64,000 bases of DNA from Chaetoderma sp. LZ-2023a (GCA_034401795.1 CM067369.1:93995712-94059711); one strand, 5' to 3'; positions 22,771 through 35,049 are shown, numbered from the stretch's first letter. Numbers and translations are program-made. The notes: generated by a model not told the origin, from the sequence alone.

Positions 22771-23083
22771 ATGTTAACAATCTCTGTTTATAGCAATTTA
22801 TCAAACAGGGTATCTTACAGTGTCAATGCCTTACTGAAATTGAAATAGTTATCCGTTATTAGCGCACACGATGCCTGTAAAAGATTATATGTTTAATTGT
22901 TGGCCTGACAGCAAGAGTAGCCACTATAGAACATTTGCCTACTTATAATGTCAGCATATAATCACAGTAAGGTGACACAATGATCAGCCATAAGATGTTT
23001 ATTGTTAGATATTTTAGTCATACTCAATACTGTATATCATTTGCAACTTGAATGAACTGGCAGGGAAATTAAACTATCGATAA
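22771..23083. repeat. Dispersed repeat of about 310 bp
   Basis: It shares atgttaacaatctctg, gttatccgttattagc, cacagtaaggtgacac and tattaaactat-like phrases, in order, with 37129-37432 and 44263-44566. All three begin near atgttarcaatctctg and end near aaactatmgat. Family unknown. Confidence 0.75.
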
Positions 23084-23169
23084 AAACTGAATATTTTGAG
23101 AAAATTTGACCTAAGGCAGCATCACATTGAAGGATATATTACAAATAGTATTATATTTCCAGAAATGAG

Positions 23170-24062
23170 GTAAAAGACCGAGCTTGCCCAAGGTAATCCA
23201 TGGAATGGATGTAAAAAACCGAGCTTGCCCGAGGTAATCCGTGGAATGGATGTAAAAGACCGAGCTTGCCCAAGGTAATCCGTGGAATGGATGTAAAAGA
23301 CCGAGCTTTCCCGAGGTAATCCGTGGAATGGATGTAAAAGACCGAGCTTGCCCGAGGTAATCCGTGGAATGGATGTAAAAGTCTGAGCTTATCCGAGGTA
23401 ATCCATGGAATGGATGTAAAAGTCTGATCTTATATGAGGTAATCAGTGGAATGGATGCAAAAGTCTGAACTTATCTGAGATAATCCATGGAATGGATGTA
23501 AAAGTCTTAGCTTATCCAAGTTAATTCGTGGAATGGATGTAAAAGTCTGAGCTTATCCGAGGTAATCCATTGAATGGATGTAAAAGTCTGAGCTTATCCG
23601 AAGTAATCCATGGAATGGATGTAAGTCTTAGCTTATCCGAGGTAATCCGTGGAATGGATGTAAAAGTCTGATCATATACGAGGTAATCAGTGGAATGGAT
23701 GCAAAAGTCTGGGCTTATCCGAGATAATCCATGGAATGGATGCAAAGGTCTGAGCTTATCTGAGGTAATCCATGGAATGGATGCAAAAGTCTGAGCTTAT
23801 CCGAGGTAATCTGTGGAATGGATGCAAAAGTCCGAGCTTATCCGAGGTAATCCATGGAATGAATGCAAGTCTGAGCTTATCCGAGTTAATTCGTGGAATG
23901 GATGTAAAAGTCTGAGCTTATCCGAGGTAATCCATTGAATGGATGTAGAAGTCTGAACTTATCCGAGGTAATCCATGGAATGGATGTAAAAGTCTGAGCT
24001 TATTCGAGGAAATCCGTGGAATGGATGTAAAAGTCTGAGCTTATCCGAGGTAATCCGTGGAA
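23170..24062. repeat. 41-bp minisatellite, about 22 units
   Basis: The unit reads approximately gtaaaagtctgagcttatcc followed by gaggtaatccatggaatggat (41 bp). The first five units carry the variant gaccgagcttgcccgagg, and later ones gtctgagcttatccgagg. Two or three units are 38 bp (gtaagtc or gcaagtc). A block with the rare variants gttaattcgtgg and ccattgaatgg recurs 363 bp apart (23518 and 23881), showing higher-order copying. Open frames here only follow the repeat. Confidence 0.95.
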
Positions 24063-24600
24063 GTCCATGAAGTCCTGGGTTTTCCAAACTTTTTAGCATA
24101 TTTAATATTTCAGGAGGGAAAATACAGGAGAATCTAATGTTTTCTTTAGGTATTTCAAATTTCAGATTAAAATTCTCAGGAAACCTTATAAAACATTGAA
24201 TAATCCTGCTTATATGTGCCTCTATCCTTTGATAGTCCAGCACTACAAGAACACTTTGTTTTCTTGGAATGGATTCTTCTAAAATAACGGTAGTATACTA
24301 AATTAGTATAATTTAATAGCAATATCTATGTTCTATTGATTTTTAGCAAGTGGTGGATCTAAAATGTATTTTAGCAGACACGATTTGAGGGAGATCTGTG
24401 ATTTGGAGGAAATCTGTGTCTGGAGACCATCTCATGGGAAAACTAGCATAAGCCTCTGCCGAAATACTGAAAAGTCCATAATTATAGTCCCTCTACAGTT
24501 CCTTTGCAGTTGCCATTAAAATTTCCTTTGCCATCAGGGACTGTAGAGTGGATATTATAAATCAGCCTTGAGTGTTTAATTTACATCTCAAACCTCACAG
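24063..24600. other. Non-coding stretch without recognised features
   Basis: Follows the 41-bp minisatellite. The minus-strand open frame into it starts within the repeat, and I see no family. Confidence 0.4.
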
Positions 24601-24960
24601 GCAGTCCCTTTGCAATCCCAATGAAGGATTCCAGTTTCCCAGTGATCATATGATGTCATAATCAATTATGTATGTGATGTGTATGATGACATCATAATCA
24701 ATTACGTTATGAATGACATTGCTCATCACGAACTCTTAATTGATGACAGACTAAGCATTGTTGTACGAATTGTGTCTTTACTATTTAATAAACATATGCA
24801 ATAGGCAGCAACAGCACCCAGTCAAATTAGTTTCAAATTATTCAACAGCTTACCCATATAGTTTTCTGGAAATTGACATTCGGAGAGTGCAGGGGTCGAC
24901 TGATCCCATCACGGCCAATGCATGGGAACAGAAAAACGAAACGGGGCATAGCTAAAATCA
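24600..24960. repeat. PalA-associated longer repeat, fragment
   Basis: Holds tactatttaataaacatatg and gcaacagcacccagtcaaat then tagtttcaaattattcaaca, with the left half of the palindrome lost. Ends near acggggcatagctaaa. Confidence 0.6.
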
Positions 24961-25685
24961 AAATCGTCCATTATGCAAATGAATATTGCGAATCAGCTCC
25001 AAATGGTACATGTATGTGAGAGACTACAAGCGGAACAACAAATGGTGAAACTAATGCCAGTGTTATTGATGGACCACAGAGGTCTGACAAATTACCATTG
25101 TATATGGTTGGTCCCATTGATGGGATAAAAATCTAATTCAAACATATTTGTACACATCTAAAACCATCGAGACATAAAATGGGAGATAAGTCAGTGATGA
25201 CTAATGGAAAAGCATTCCAAACCACTGTTCTTAAGGGATTGTGATACTGATGCTTGACAATGATTTATGGAATCGACCCCTGCAACTAGACCCTGGGGAG
25301 CATTTATTCAGGCGTTGCCTGTCTGGTGAAGCAATCATGTGTAAAAAATAATTACGATCTTGCTAAACATTAGATCACGTTTATTACATAGGATTGGGTT
25401 ATAGCTAAAGGCTGGCTTTGTTAGGACATGATATATGGGATGGAATGTTAAATTGAGCTGAATATATAGCTCACATGCCATTATTCAATTGGCCAAGCAA
25501 CTCAGTTATTCATGTCTACCTAATATTTACTGTAGATGTTGTTCTAACATGAAGATTAATGGACAAATCTGTAGCTATGTCTCCCAGCGCCGCCACCCCC
25601 ACCCCACCCCATTTCCCGCCGAACTCCGACTACTTTGAATTCCAGGATCTCAATTTCAAGGTAACAATAATAATACTGAGTCAGG
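24961..25685. other. Non-coding stretch without recognised features
   Basis: A short C-rich run (cgccgccacccccaccccac, about 25590) is the only compositional oddity. No exon or transposon motif seen. Confidence 0.4.
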
Positions 25686-25772
25686 TAAGTTGGTGAATAT
25701 TTTAAGACTCATTTGACTGCGAGCTTTTACTGCTTACGGCAGCTATTAATTTTCTTGACAGATCTTGACAAA

Positions 25773-25970
25773 CCCTTTCACCGATAAATTCCATGAATCA
25801 CACTCGACTCGGGGCAAACAAAATAAAATCTGTTGAATATTTAGAAATTCATATGACTGGAAGCCATTGCTGCTTACAGGCAGCAATGGGCTTCCAGTCA
25901 TATTCATTTCTAAATATTCAACAGAATATGCTATATATCATAAAGAATTTACATTTCAGGAGTTAAAAGG
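25773..25970. mobile_element. PalA MITE, best-preserved palindrome
   Basis: aaccctttcaccgataaattc opens the element. The core at 25830-25924 is a near-perfect 95-bp palindrome (ctgttgaatatttagaaatt / tttctaaatattcaacag with gaagccattgctgc / gcagcaatgggcttc). The right end reads aggagttaaaaggg and is decayed. Confidence 0.88.
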
Positions 25971-26257
25971 GCCGTAATTATGACGCCGTGTTACTGCGTG
26001 TTACTGTGATGTTGTGATCCACCGTTCATCAGTCTAATGCTAAACTAATATAGTTAGCCACATCACTGATTAATATTCTTCAGGTTCTGTCCAGTTCATC
26101 ACAGCATGAATCTGGAGAATAAATCTTTAAAACTTTTACAGAAAATCTAAAAATTGTGCATAGAAAACAAATATTAAAATTTGGTGGCCATTGGTATTCA
26201 GATCTCTCACTAAACGTATGATATTTAAAATTCTGGGACTAAAGGTTTTAAGAATAC

Positions 26258-28498
26258 AAGCGGCCCAAGGAGTCTGTGTCGCTCACCTGGAGCACTATAC
26301 ACTTTTGTCAAAAATGTTGGTGGGTGGTTTGGTTGTCTTTTAAATGAGTTTGCGGACATTTTTGCAAGTCCAATATGGCCGCTAAACACACTACATTTTG
26401 ATTGGTCCACTGCGGCCCTGTTTCTGATGTAGCTCCTTCCCTTGAACAAACTTTAATGCCACTCAGTGCCTAATCATATCTCCCAAATTGCGGCCCAATC
26501 CGTTCAGTGGTTCTGGAGTTTTGGCAAAAAATAGGTTCTCCAAGATGGCCACCAAACCATTTGGCCAATCAAGTTCCCTTGAACAAACTGATATTTCATG
26601 CATTTTGAATTGATCCCCGGAGAAGATTTTTAAAGACATTTCGACCAAAATCCAAGATCGCCGCCAAACAATTAGCCAATCAGCTTTGTTTGAACAAACA
26701 TGGACCTCTATGCCCTAAGAATGCTTCCTGCCAAATGTACTTGAAATTGGTCTAGTGGTTCTCGAGAAGACATTTTAAATTTCCCATTGCTTTAGTATGG
26801 GAGTTTTTGGCAGGAAAAAGATCCAAGATGGCTGCCAAACCGTTTATCCGACAGTTTCAAAAATGGCAAATATGAAATCAGAATACCCACAAACATATAT
26901 AAACCCAATTTCGGCATCGAAATCAACGGTGATGTTTTTTGACAGATTACCTTTGCTTGAACAAACTTTAATGGCCCTTAGTCTCCAATCATATCGCCCC
27001 AATTTCGGCCTGATCACTTCAGTGGTTCGAGAGAAGTCGGTTTCAGGAAAACTAGGTCATCCTGGATGGCCGCCAAACCATTTGGTCAATCAAGTCCTCT
27101 TGAACAAACTTGGCTTATCTCTTGCCCTAGATGAGGTTTCATGAGTTTTGAATCGATTCCCCCAGCAGTTTCGGAAAAAAAGATTTTGAAAGATGCTTCC
27201 TAAAACCGGCTGAAAGCCAAGATGGCCGTCAGGCAAATTGGCCGATTGGGTTCATTTGAACAAACTTGGATCCCTATTCCCTAACTTGCTTCCTGCCAAA
27301 TTTAATTTAAATCGGCCCAGCAGTTCTCGAGAAGACATTTTAAATTTCCCATTGCTTTAATATGGGAGTTTTTGGCAGGAAAATAATCCAAGATGGCTGC
27401 CAAACCATTTATCCGACAGTTTCAAAAATGGCAAATTTGAGCTCAGAATAGCCAAAAAACCGTATATAAAACCAATTTCGGCCCTAAAACCCTTCATGTA
27501 AAAAAAATCCAATATGGCCGCCAAACATGTTACATTTTGATTGGCCCACGGCGGCCATGTTTTTAGACAGATCAACTTCCCTTGAACAAACTTTAATGGC
27601 CCTTAGTCCCTAATCATATCTCCCAAAGTTGGGTCTGATCTCTTTAGCGGTTCTCGAGAAGTCGTTTTCGAGAAGAATAGGTCATCCAAGATGGTCACCG
27701 AACCATTTGGTCAATCAAGTCCTCTTGAACAAACTTGGCTTACCTCTTGCCCTAGATGATGTTTCATGTGATTTGAATCGATTCCCCAAACGGTTTCGGA
27801 GAAGATTTTTAAAGACGTTTCATAAAATCGGCCGAAATCCAAGATGGTCGCCTGCCAAATTGGTCGATCGGGTTCATTTGAACAAACTTGGATCCGTATG
27901 GTGTAAGGATATTTCCTGCCTCAGATAATTGAAATCGGCCTAGCAGTTCTCGAGAAAAAGACATTTTAAATTTCCCATTGCTTTAGTATGGGAGCATTTG
28001 GCGGGAAAATAATCCAAGATGGCTGCCAAACCGTTTATCCGACAGTTTCGAAAATGGCAAATTTGAGCTCAGAATACCCAAAAACATACATTAAACCAAT
28101 TTCGGCCTCAAAATCCATCAAATAAAAAAATCCAATATGGCCGCCAAACACGCTACATTTTGATTGGCCCATGGCAGCCATGTTTTTTGACGGATCAACT
28201 TCCCTTGAACACACTTTAATGGCCCTTAGTCCCTAATCATATCTGCCAAATTTCGACCCGATCCCTTTAGCGGTTCTGGAGAAGTCGTTTTCACTAAAAC
28301 TTGGTCAACCAAGCTTGCCGCCGAACCATTTGACCAAGCAAGTTCCCTTGAACAAACTTGGTTCCGCACTTACCCTAGATCATATTTCATGACATTTGCA
28401 TCAATCCCCCAAGCAGTTTCGGAGAAGATTTTTAAAGACGTTTCCTAAAATCGGCCAAAATCCAAGATGGCCATCGGCCAAATTGGCCGATCGGCTTT
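26258..28498. repeat. Array of about 625-bp units of the GCTCACC-border family
   Basis: It starts caagcggcccaaggagtctg, then gtcgctcacctgg. About three and a half units follow. The phrase tgttttttgacagat recurs near 26932, 27556 and 28178 (spacing about 625 bp). Each unit contains several aagatggccgccaaac phrases, acattttgattggcccac, cttgaacaaacttggat and cccattgctttagtatggga. It is cut off at 28498 by the Penelope-like element. Short open frames are by-products. A related single unit lies at 11830-12650. Confidence 0.85.
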
Positions 28499-29727
28499 GT
28501 ATCAAGTACTTCTCTTGTTCTTTTCTGATATGCGTTTTGTCAGTATCCTCAGGGTCATGAGGAAAGAACTTGTATAATTTTATAGGATACGCTTTTTCCA
28601 TTATGATTGGGCAAATTAAAATGTTTAGCAACAGTGGTATCCTTGTGTTTTTTGATATCCCTAAGATGTTCTTTCACCCGTATGTGGAATTGATGTTTTG
28701 TTTCTCCCACATACTGTTTGTGACATTGTGTGCATGTGAGTAAGTATATGACATTGCGTGTGTCACATTATGTCTTGACCGTACATCTGTATTTTAAGCC
28801 TGTGTGTGTGTGCTGGTGAATTCACATTTATCATCCATGTTGTGGCAGATAAAACAATTTTTCCTAGTGCATGGATGGATAGGGTTTTGGAAGGTTCTTC
28901 CTCGAAAGCCCCTAGTGGCGGGAAACTCAAATTTTGCTGTGACGAGTGTGTCTTTGAAAGTAGGAGTCTTCCTATAGCCAAGCATGGGCAGAGTGGGGAA
29001 TGTGTTCCTCCACTTGGGACTGCTTTCTAGGAGTTTCCAATTCTTCTGGATGATTTTCTTTGCTTTATAGCTTTGAGTGTGAAAGTCCACTAAGCATGGG
29101 ATTTGTGTGTTTTCCTTTATGTTTTTAACTGTGGGTGTGAGGAGATCACGTCTTGAATGTGTGCAAGCTTTCTGACAACTATTTAGAAGAAGCTTGGGAG
29201 GATACTCTCTTTTTGATAGTAGCCAATGAGTTCATGGGCATGCCTGTGGAAATCTGTTTCCTTGCTACAGATTCTCTGTAGCCTTAGGAATTGTCCATAT
29301 GGGCTGGAGTTTTTAGTAGACTGCGGGTGTGCTAATTGGTAATGTAGATACCCATGTGTATCTGTAGGTTTACAGTATAAATCGAAGCATATGGAGTGGT
29401 CAGTATCAATGTATACATATGTGTCCAAGAAACTGATTCTAGTGGTGGATTGTTCTGCCGTGAATTTGATGGAATGATGTGATGTATTCATATAGTTGAT
29501 GAATTCATCTAGTTTTTGTTGACCTGATGTCAAGATCATGAATATATCGTATATATATCGGAGATAGAGGGCCAGTTTGTGTGGTGCTCCAAGGAGTAAC
29601 TTTTTCTCCAGTTGGGCCATGAATATAATAGCATAAGTGGGTGCTACTTTGGTGCCAATAGCTCTCCCTCCTGTTTGGAGATATTGTTTGTCATTAAATT
29701 CAAAATTATTACATCTCAATACAATAA
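28499..29727 (-). pseudogene. Truncated Penelope-like retroelement (RT plus GIY-YIG)
   Basis: The reverse transcriptase part (29183-29727) contains CNNFEFNDKQYLQTGGRAIG, TKVAPTYAIIFMAQLEK, YLRYIYDIFMI and FLDTYVYID, then GYLHYQLAHPQSTKNSSPYG and QFLRLQRICS. These are the later RT motifs of Penelope-like elements. The usual RYxDDxF active site reads RYIYDIF, so one catalytic Asp is lost. A linker with Cys residues (PCTRKNCFICHNMDDKC) and a GIY-YIG endonuclease region (NVIYLLTCTQCHKQYVGETK, about 28650-28760) follow. Stop codons and frame changes separate the parts, and the 5' RT motifs are missing. At 28498/28499 it abuts the repeat array, whose pattern breaks off there. Confidence 0.85.
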
Positions 29728-29975
29728 TTTGTCAGCCACCAACAACTTTCAGTCAAATTTTTTTCTAAATATTTAGAAGCTCCAGCGATATAATACTTGG
29801 AAAATGTTGTCTGCCAAAACGCAGCAGTTAGATGGTTAATTAAAGAGCGTGCTAACTTTGATTGAATTGAAGTTGATTCAGTGCTTCTCAAAAAAAATTT
29901 TTAACAAAAGATTTGGCATCTGATGATTGGTTTAGTGGTCAATGATAGACAGACTCATAGAAAGGCACAAATCAA

Positions 29976-30153
29976 TAGAGTAACGTTTTACCACTCATAT
30001 CAGCCAAAAACGGCTTCTGCAGTGGTCTTGAGATATGTCCATTTGCAGCTAGAGCAAGAGAAGACTATTTTTGAAAATGCACCACTGGAATTCTGGGCCC
30101 GATAACCGACCCAGTCATTCCAGTGATAAATTTTCAAAAATAATCTCTTGGTC
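29976..30153. mobile_element. PalB MITE, left part, split by LINE insertion
   Basis: taacgttttaccactcatat to ataatctcttggtc. The right part resumes at 32338. Confidence 0.85.
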
Positions 30154-32337
30154 TGAATTGGTCTTGGTCTCAAATGTCATACAAAAAGGCCCTTGGGGAG
30201 CAGATAGCTAACATCGACATCAGCTCCGATCCAAATGAAGCCCTAACCAAAATACTGATATCTATGGAATCATCAGCTAGTAGCACGATAGGTGTTCTAA
30301 AAACAACAGAACTAGGTATACTGATGACCCTCTCATAGTAAAACTGTCAGCAGAACAGAAAGCGTTACGTCTGCGCATCTATCAGCGGCCAAAGTGAAGA
30401 TCACACCAAACTACGCCAGGAACGCAATAACATTCTGCGCCACATTAGCGAACGCCTAAAAGATCTTGCTATCCAACAAGCAGATGCCCTAGCAGATGAA
30501 ATCACTGCCACGGATGACTGCCACAAAATGTTTCTGGCAGCCCGAGTCCTGAGAGTTGCTGACTACACACCACCACTAACTGTACACAACTCTGAAGGAC
30601 ACTTTATCGGGACTGACCAGGGCAAAGTCGAGGCAATTCGAGAATGGTTCAAGGAACAGTTCACTGACCAAGATGATGAGCCCTTGCACCCATTCTCAGG
30701 AGACCCCAGGCCAGTACTAACACCACTTAATACAGCAGAGGTTGAGAAGGCACTTAAATCCCTGAAAAATGGACATGCTTCTGGACCTGATGGCATGAGC
30801 AATGAACTGTTCAAATATGCAAGTGACATTATCTCAAAACCGATCACGCACATAATCAATTCAGCTTTTATGCACCACCTTCCCATCGATGCTGTAGGCC
30901 AAGGCATCCTTATCGCACTACCCAAGCCCAAGAAGCCACCTGGCACCCCCAGCCAATCTGCGGCCCATTGTGCTCCTTAGCAGCATACGGAAAATCCTAT
31001 CCAATGTTACTCTATGCCGCATCCGAGACAAGATCGATGACTTCACCGGATCATGTCAAAGTGGCTTCAAACTTGGACGCAGCTGTGCAGACATTGTATG
31101 GGCTCAACGCATGCTTGTGTCGGTAGTCATGTCCAAACACTGGGATTTCCACAAAACTGGCATTGACATGTCCCGAACCTTCAACACAATTAAACACTCA
31201 AAGATCCTAGATGTACTACGCCAGGTCAGTTGCAATGAAGATGAGCTACGACTAGTGAGACTACTGCTTGCAGACACCAAGCTGAGAGTACAAGTGAAGT
31301 CAGTGAAGTCTGTAGAGTTTGAGACATCAATCGGCTCCCGACAGGGAGATGGTCTATCCCCTGTGTTCTTCACCTGTTATATACCTGGCTGCTGCATTGA
31401 AATCCGTGCGGGAAAACGCCACAAGACCAAACACACACACACCCACCGATGTCAATACTGGGCATGCCGCTAGAGATGGAATATGCCGACGGTATGGACT
31501 TTATAGATGAGGAAAAGAACCCTGTGACGAAATTCTCCCAATAGCTGCAAGCAAACTAAAAATTGAGAATCTCTTTATGAATGAATCCAAAACAGAGTTC
31601 ACCCACATATACCTATCTACAAAGCATGAAACTAAAAAAAATGGCGATCCACTCCGTGGCGGCGATCCATGGAGGAAAAGTAAAATCCTGGGCTCACTGT
31701 TTTGCAGTACTGCTGACATTGCTGCATGCTGCATCATGGCGAACATAGCTTTCCAGTCCTTCTGGAAGTTATGGATTTGTAGATCAAAGATGCCCTTGGT
31801 AAAAAGACTACGTTTATACAATGCAACCTGCGCATCCTTGATGATGTATAACTGTAACAGCTGCGCATCTCCAAAGGCAGCTCTAGACAAACTTGATGCC
31901 TGCCACCGCAAACACCTACGCACCATCACTGGACACCGATAGCCAGAGAGCATAATTTCCAATGATGAACTATACAAGATGTGTAATACGCCGTCGCTGT
32001 CTGTAAAAGTCGCCCAGCAAAGATGGTCCATGTTTGGCCATGTGCTAAGGATGCCAGAACACACACCAGCACAGAGAGCCTTGGAATTCGCCCTACTCAG
32101 AGCCAGCAAATACAGAGCCAGGAGAGGACGTCATTGCATAAATCTGCTAAGCGTGCTACGAGGTGACCTCAAGAAAGCAGGATTAGGTACACTCAAGTCA
32201 AGAATGGACCTCAGGAACCTAAGGATTTTGGCTGAGGACAAGACACAGTGGGCAAAAGTGAAGAAGGACTGATTGCAGCTCTAGGATGTTTCTACTACTA
32301 CTACTACTACTACAGCCGCAGAATACAGTAATCATAC
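30154..32337 (+). mobile_element. 5'-truncated LINE-type retrotransposon
   Basis: A decayed plus-strand reverse transcriptase reads KNGHASGPDGMSNELFKYAS, then (after a frameshift near 30945) LRPIVLLSSIRKILSN, CQSGFKLGRSCADIVWAQRM, GSRQGDGLSPVFF and MEYADGMDFID. The core YADD box is YADG here (31482-31493). Later parts (31577-32270) show KILGSLFCSTAD, LYNATCASLMMYNC, LDACHRKHLRTITGHR and MFGHVLRMPEHTPAQRALEF. The 3' end has a short TAC repeat (32290-32313). The flanks ataatctcttggtc at 30140-30153 and 32338-32351 form a 14-bp target duplication inside a PalB MITE. The clade (RTE/BovB-like or Nimb-like) is uncertain. It is not active. Confidence 0.85.
30528..31500 (+). pseudogene. LINE reverse transcriptase remnant
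   Basis: This is the fingers-palm part of the LINE reverse transcriptase, in two frames (30528-30945 and 30955-31430). A further frame change reaches the altered YADG box at 31482-31493. The QGDGLSP motif (binding-pocket region B) is intact. A CA-rich insertion near 31430-31445 breaks the frame between motif B and the YADG box. It needs at least three corrections to read through. Confidence 0.8.
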
Positions 32338-32412
32338 ATAATCTCTTGGTCAGCAAATGGACATTTTCTATCAGAAATTTGAATATAAAAAAAACTTGAG
32401 GGTTAAAGGCGT
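32338..32412. mobile_element. PalB MITE, right part after LINE insertion
   Basis: Resumes with ataatctcttggtcagcaaa, then tggacattttctatcag, and ends gagggttaaaggcg. Confidence 0.82.
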
Positions 32413-32512
32413 AACACTTTAATGGTCCAACAGTCATCTGCAGTCATCTGGAGGACAAGACATTATGTATTTACCATAGGAATGCCTGGCTAAGTAATTA
32501 TAGGTAAATTTT

Positions 32513-34096
32513 AAACAAGATCGAGGCCAAAAGGCATGTGATGCTCACCTCGACCATTAGCATTTTGAACTATTTGCATTTAAATAGACATGATGGATAA
32601 TTTTCAGAAAATCCAAGATTCCCACAAAAAATATTGATCAATTAAAATTCTCATTTGATATGTTAATGAAGCCCACCGCCATCGGATTATAACACTCAAT
32701 TTTCATTGAAATCGGGCCATTGATTATGGAGTAGCATTTTAAATGGTAACGGAAACTTTGTGGAAAATCCAAGATGGTCGCTAAAAAAAATCGACTCTTT
32801 CAGCAAAATTTGGTTAAAATTCCTCACGCAGTTAAGAAGGAGATGCATTTTTTACAATGTCCATTGAATTTTTGTATAAAATTTCAGATTTTCAACAAAA
32901 AATTGAGGAAGCAAACCTCTAAATACAATTTCTGGAGCCTACCATGATAGGGTCATTCTATCCAAATTTGTTTGAAATATGTCAAGCAGCTGTCATGGTG
33001 CTATTAGGCCAGGTATAGGAAATCTGTGTGGAATTTTATATTATTGATTTTAACCAGCATAAATTAGAATGTTCCTAATAAGACCAACTGAATCATATGA
33101 AATCAAGCGTGACAATTCTATGAGTATAGTGGACAAAGGACAATAGCCCAATTAATAGTCAGAGTAAAATACTGTCAGAACGTATACAGAATGAGTGGTT
33201 AATTATATTTATTTCATTGAATTGCATAAATCTGGCATTCACAAAAGTACTATTAGTAAAAACTTGATTCTTTAAACAAATTATTAATGATTTTAGACAT
33301 GTTCTGAATTTATTTCGAACATGTCTCTTGACTACCTGTTTGTTGACTTTAACAACCACTACATGTAGCTATAAAATGTAAATGAATTTGTATATTTGAC
33401 AGATAGAGTGGGTGAGAGAAACTGTGAGTCAGAGATAAAGAGATGGATAGATAGTAGACCTAGATTTAAGCCAGAATAGTAGATAGATATAGCGTTATTA
33501 GTTTGTATAGAAATTTTGTATCAACATCAGTTTGTGTATCGAGTAAATTTAAAATTATTAAAAGTTGAAGTTATTTATTATTTGAAGAACCGTCTTGTTG
33601 AATACTATTGAAGTGTCTTCACCCATTTTCGCCTGCCACCTCATCGTGGCTGGCTGAAGTGTAGCAGAGCTATTGCCACCTAGCTAATCCCTGTATTCAG
33701 AAACATGTGGAAAATAACCACTGTAACACAAGCTCTATAAGAAGTGTTTTAACCATTTTCAGCAAATTTTCCATAAATTCACCCAACGATATCAACCAAG
33801 CAAAATTCTAAATAGAGTTTCTGTAGCCTACCACCATTAAGAATCCTTTCATCCACATGTGGTTAAAATCCATAAAGGGGTTAAGAAGGAGATGCATTTT
33901 GACAATTTTTCACAAAATATATGATTTTCACCGACTTATTGACCAAGCAAGATTCTGAATAGGAGTTCAATTAAAGGGTCCTCAATTTTAGGCAAATTTG
34001 GTTGGGGTGGGGTTGTCAAGCAGCTAAGGATGATGGACGATGGATGGTCGCCATGGCATAAGCTCACTGGCCAATGGCCTTTCAGGCCAGGCGAGT
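32513..34096. mobile_element. GCTCACC-border family copy, interrupted
   Basis: The left border caagatcgaggccaaaaggc precedes tgatgctcacctcgacc. The right border is catggcataagctcactgg then ggcctttcaggccaggcgag. Core phrases (atttggttaaaat, ggagatgcattttgac) occur at 32600-33000 and 33770-33930. About 750 bp of unrelated AT-rich sequence (roughly 33000-33750) lies between and looks like a later insertion. Confidence 0.65.
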
Positions 34097-34189
34097 AAAA
34101 TAGTTTTGTCTTGGCATGCAAATGGAGATTTTCAAATTTTCTATTATAAATTTAAATTTTCTGGAATAAATCTGGCCCGTAAATGGTCA

Positions 34190-34600
34190 GAGAATAAACC
34201 TGATTGAAATGGATCTTTCCAGTTTATCCATACATCATATGACAACATAATCAACTACATGACATGTAGGATGACATTTAAAAGCATGACTCGATTTAGT
34301 CTATCTTACATGCTTAATAGTGCAACGCGTTGTACAAATTGTATGTCTTTACTATTTAATAAACATGCTGTTTGATATATTGAAACTAATTTGACTGGGT
34401 GCTATTACTGCCATTATAGGCAGCAAAAGCACCAAGTCAAATTAGTTTCGAAATATTCAACAGCTAATTACCTGTATAGTTTTCTGGAAATTGATAGGCA
34501 TGGCATTCGGGGATCGATTGATCGCAACACTGGTGAAGCGTTGGTGGAGCTTAACTAGCGATGGGTGGGGAAATAGCTAAAACTGGAAAGGTCCATTGAT
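34190..34600. mobile_element. PalA MITE with extended flanks (copy A)
   Basis: The core is 34368-34463. Flanks include atggatctttccagtttatc and ggtggagcttaactagcg. The same element is at 41368-41778 in copy B with one substitution near 34374/41552. Confidence 0.75.
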
Positions 34601-35049
34601 TCAATGTTTCTGGAATATTATTTGAACAAGAAACCTCAGCATTGGTTGCATGGTCGATGATAGACATACGCATAGTAAGACATTATGATATTGATCAATA
34701 GATAGATTAAGATATTCAAAGGGTTAGTTTCAGCGAAATTGTGAATGTGGGTCTGATGGACACTGTTTATTTAAATATCCTGAGCAAATCTACTAAATTG
34801 ATTTCTTAATTTAATCAGCTCAAACCTCATCAGCTGTAATTAAAACCTCCTGGGGACAATTTGAACATTTAGAAGATGGATTGTGCGTCCAAACCCTGGT
34901 AGGACATTCATTTTTTACTGATAGATTTATCGATTTCCTCCTGTTAAGCCAGTCGCCTATAATGTGATTATATATGTGTAACCAATTTCATTCCCGAATA
35001 TATGTATAAACCAAATATTTCAAAGGACATTAAATAAGTCACATTTAAC

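Noticed and set aside
23521..24243. Minus-strand open frames with repeated SDKLRLLHPF-type peptides
   Set aside because: They follow the 41-bp minisatellite and rotate through the frames with it; no family resemblance.
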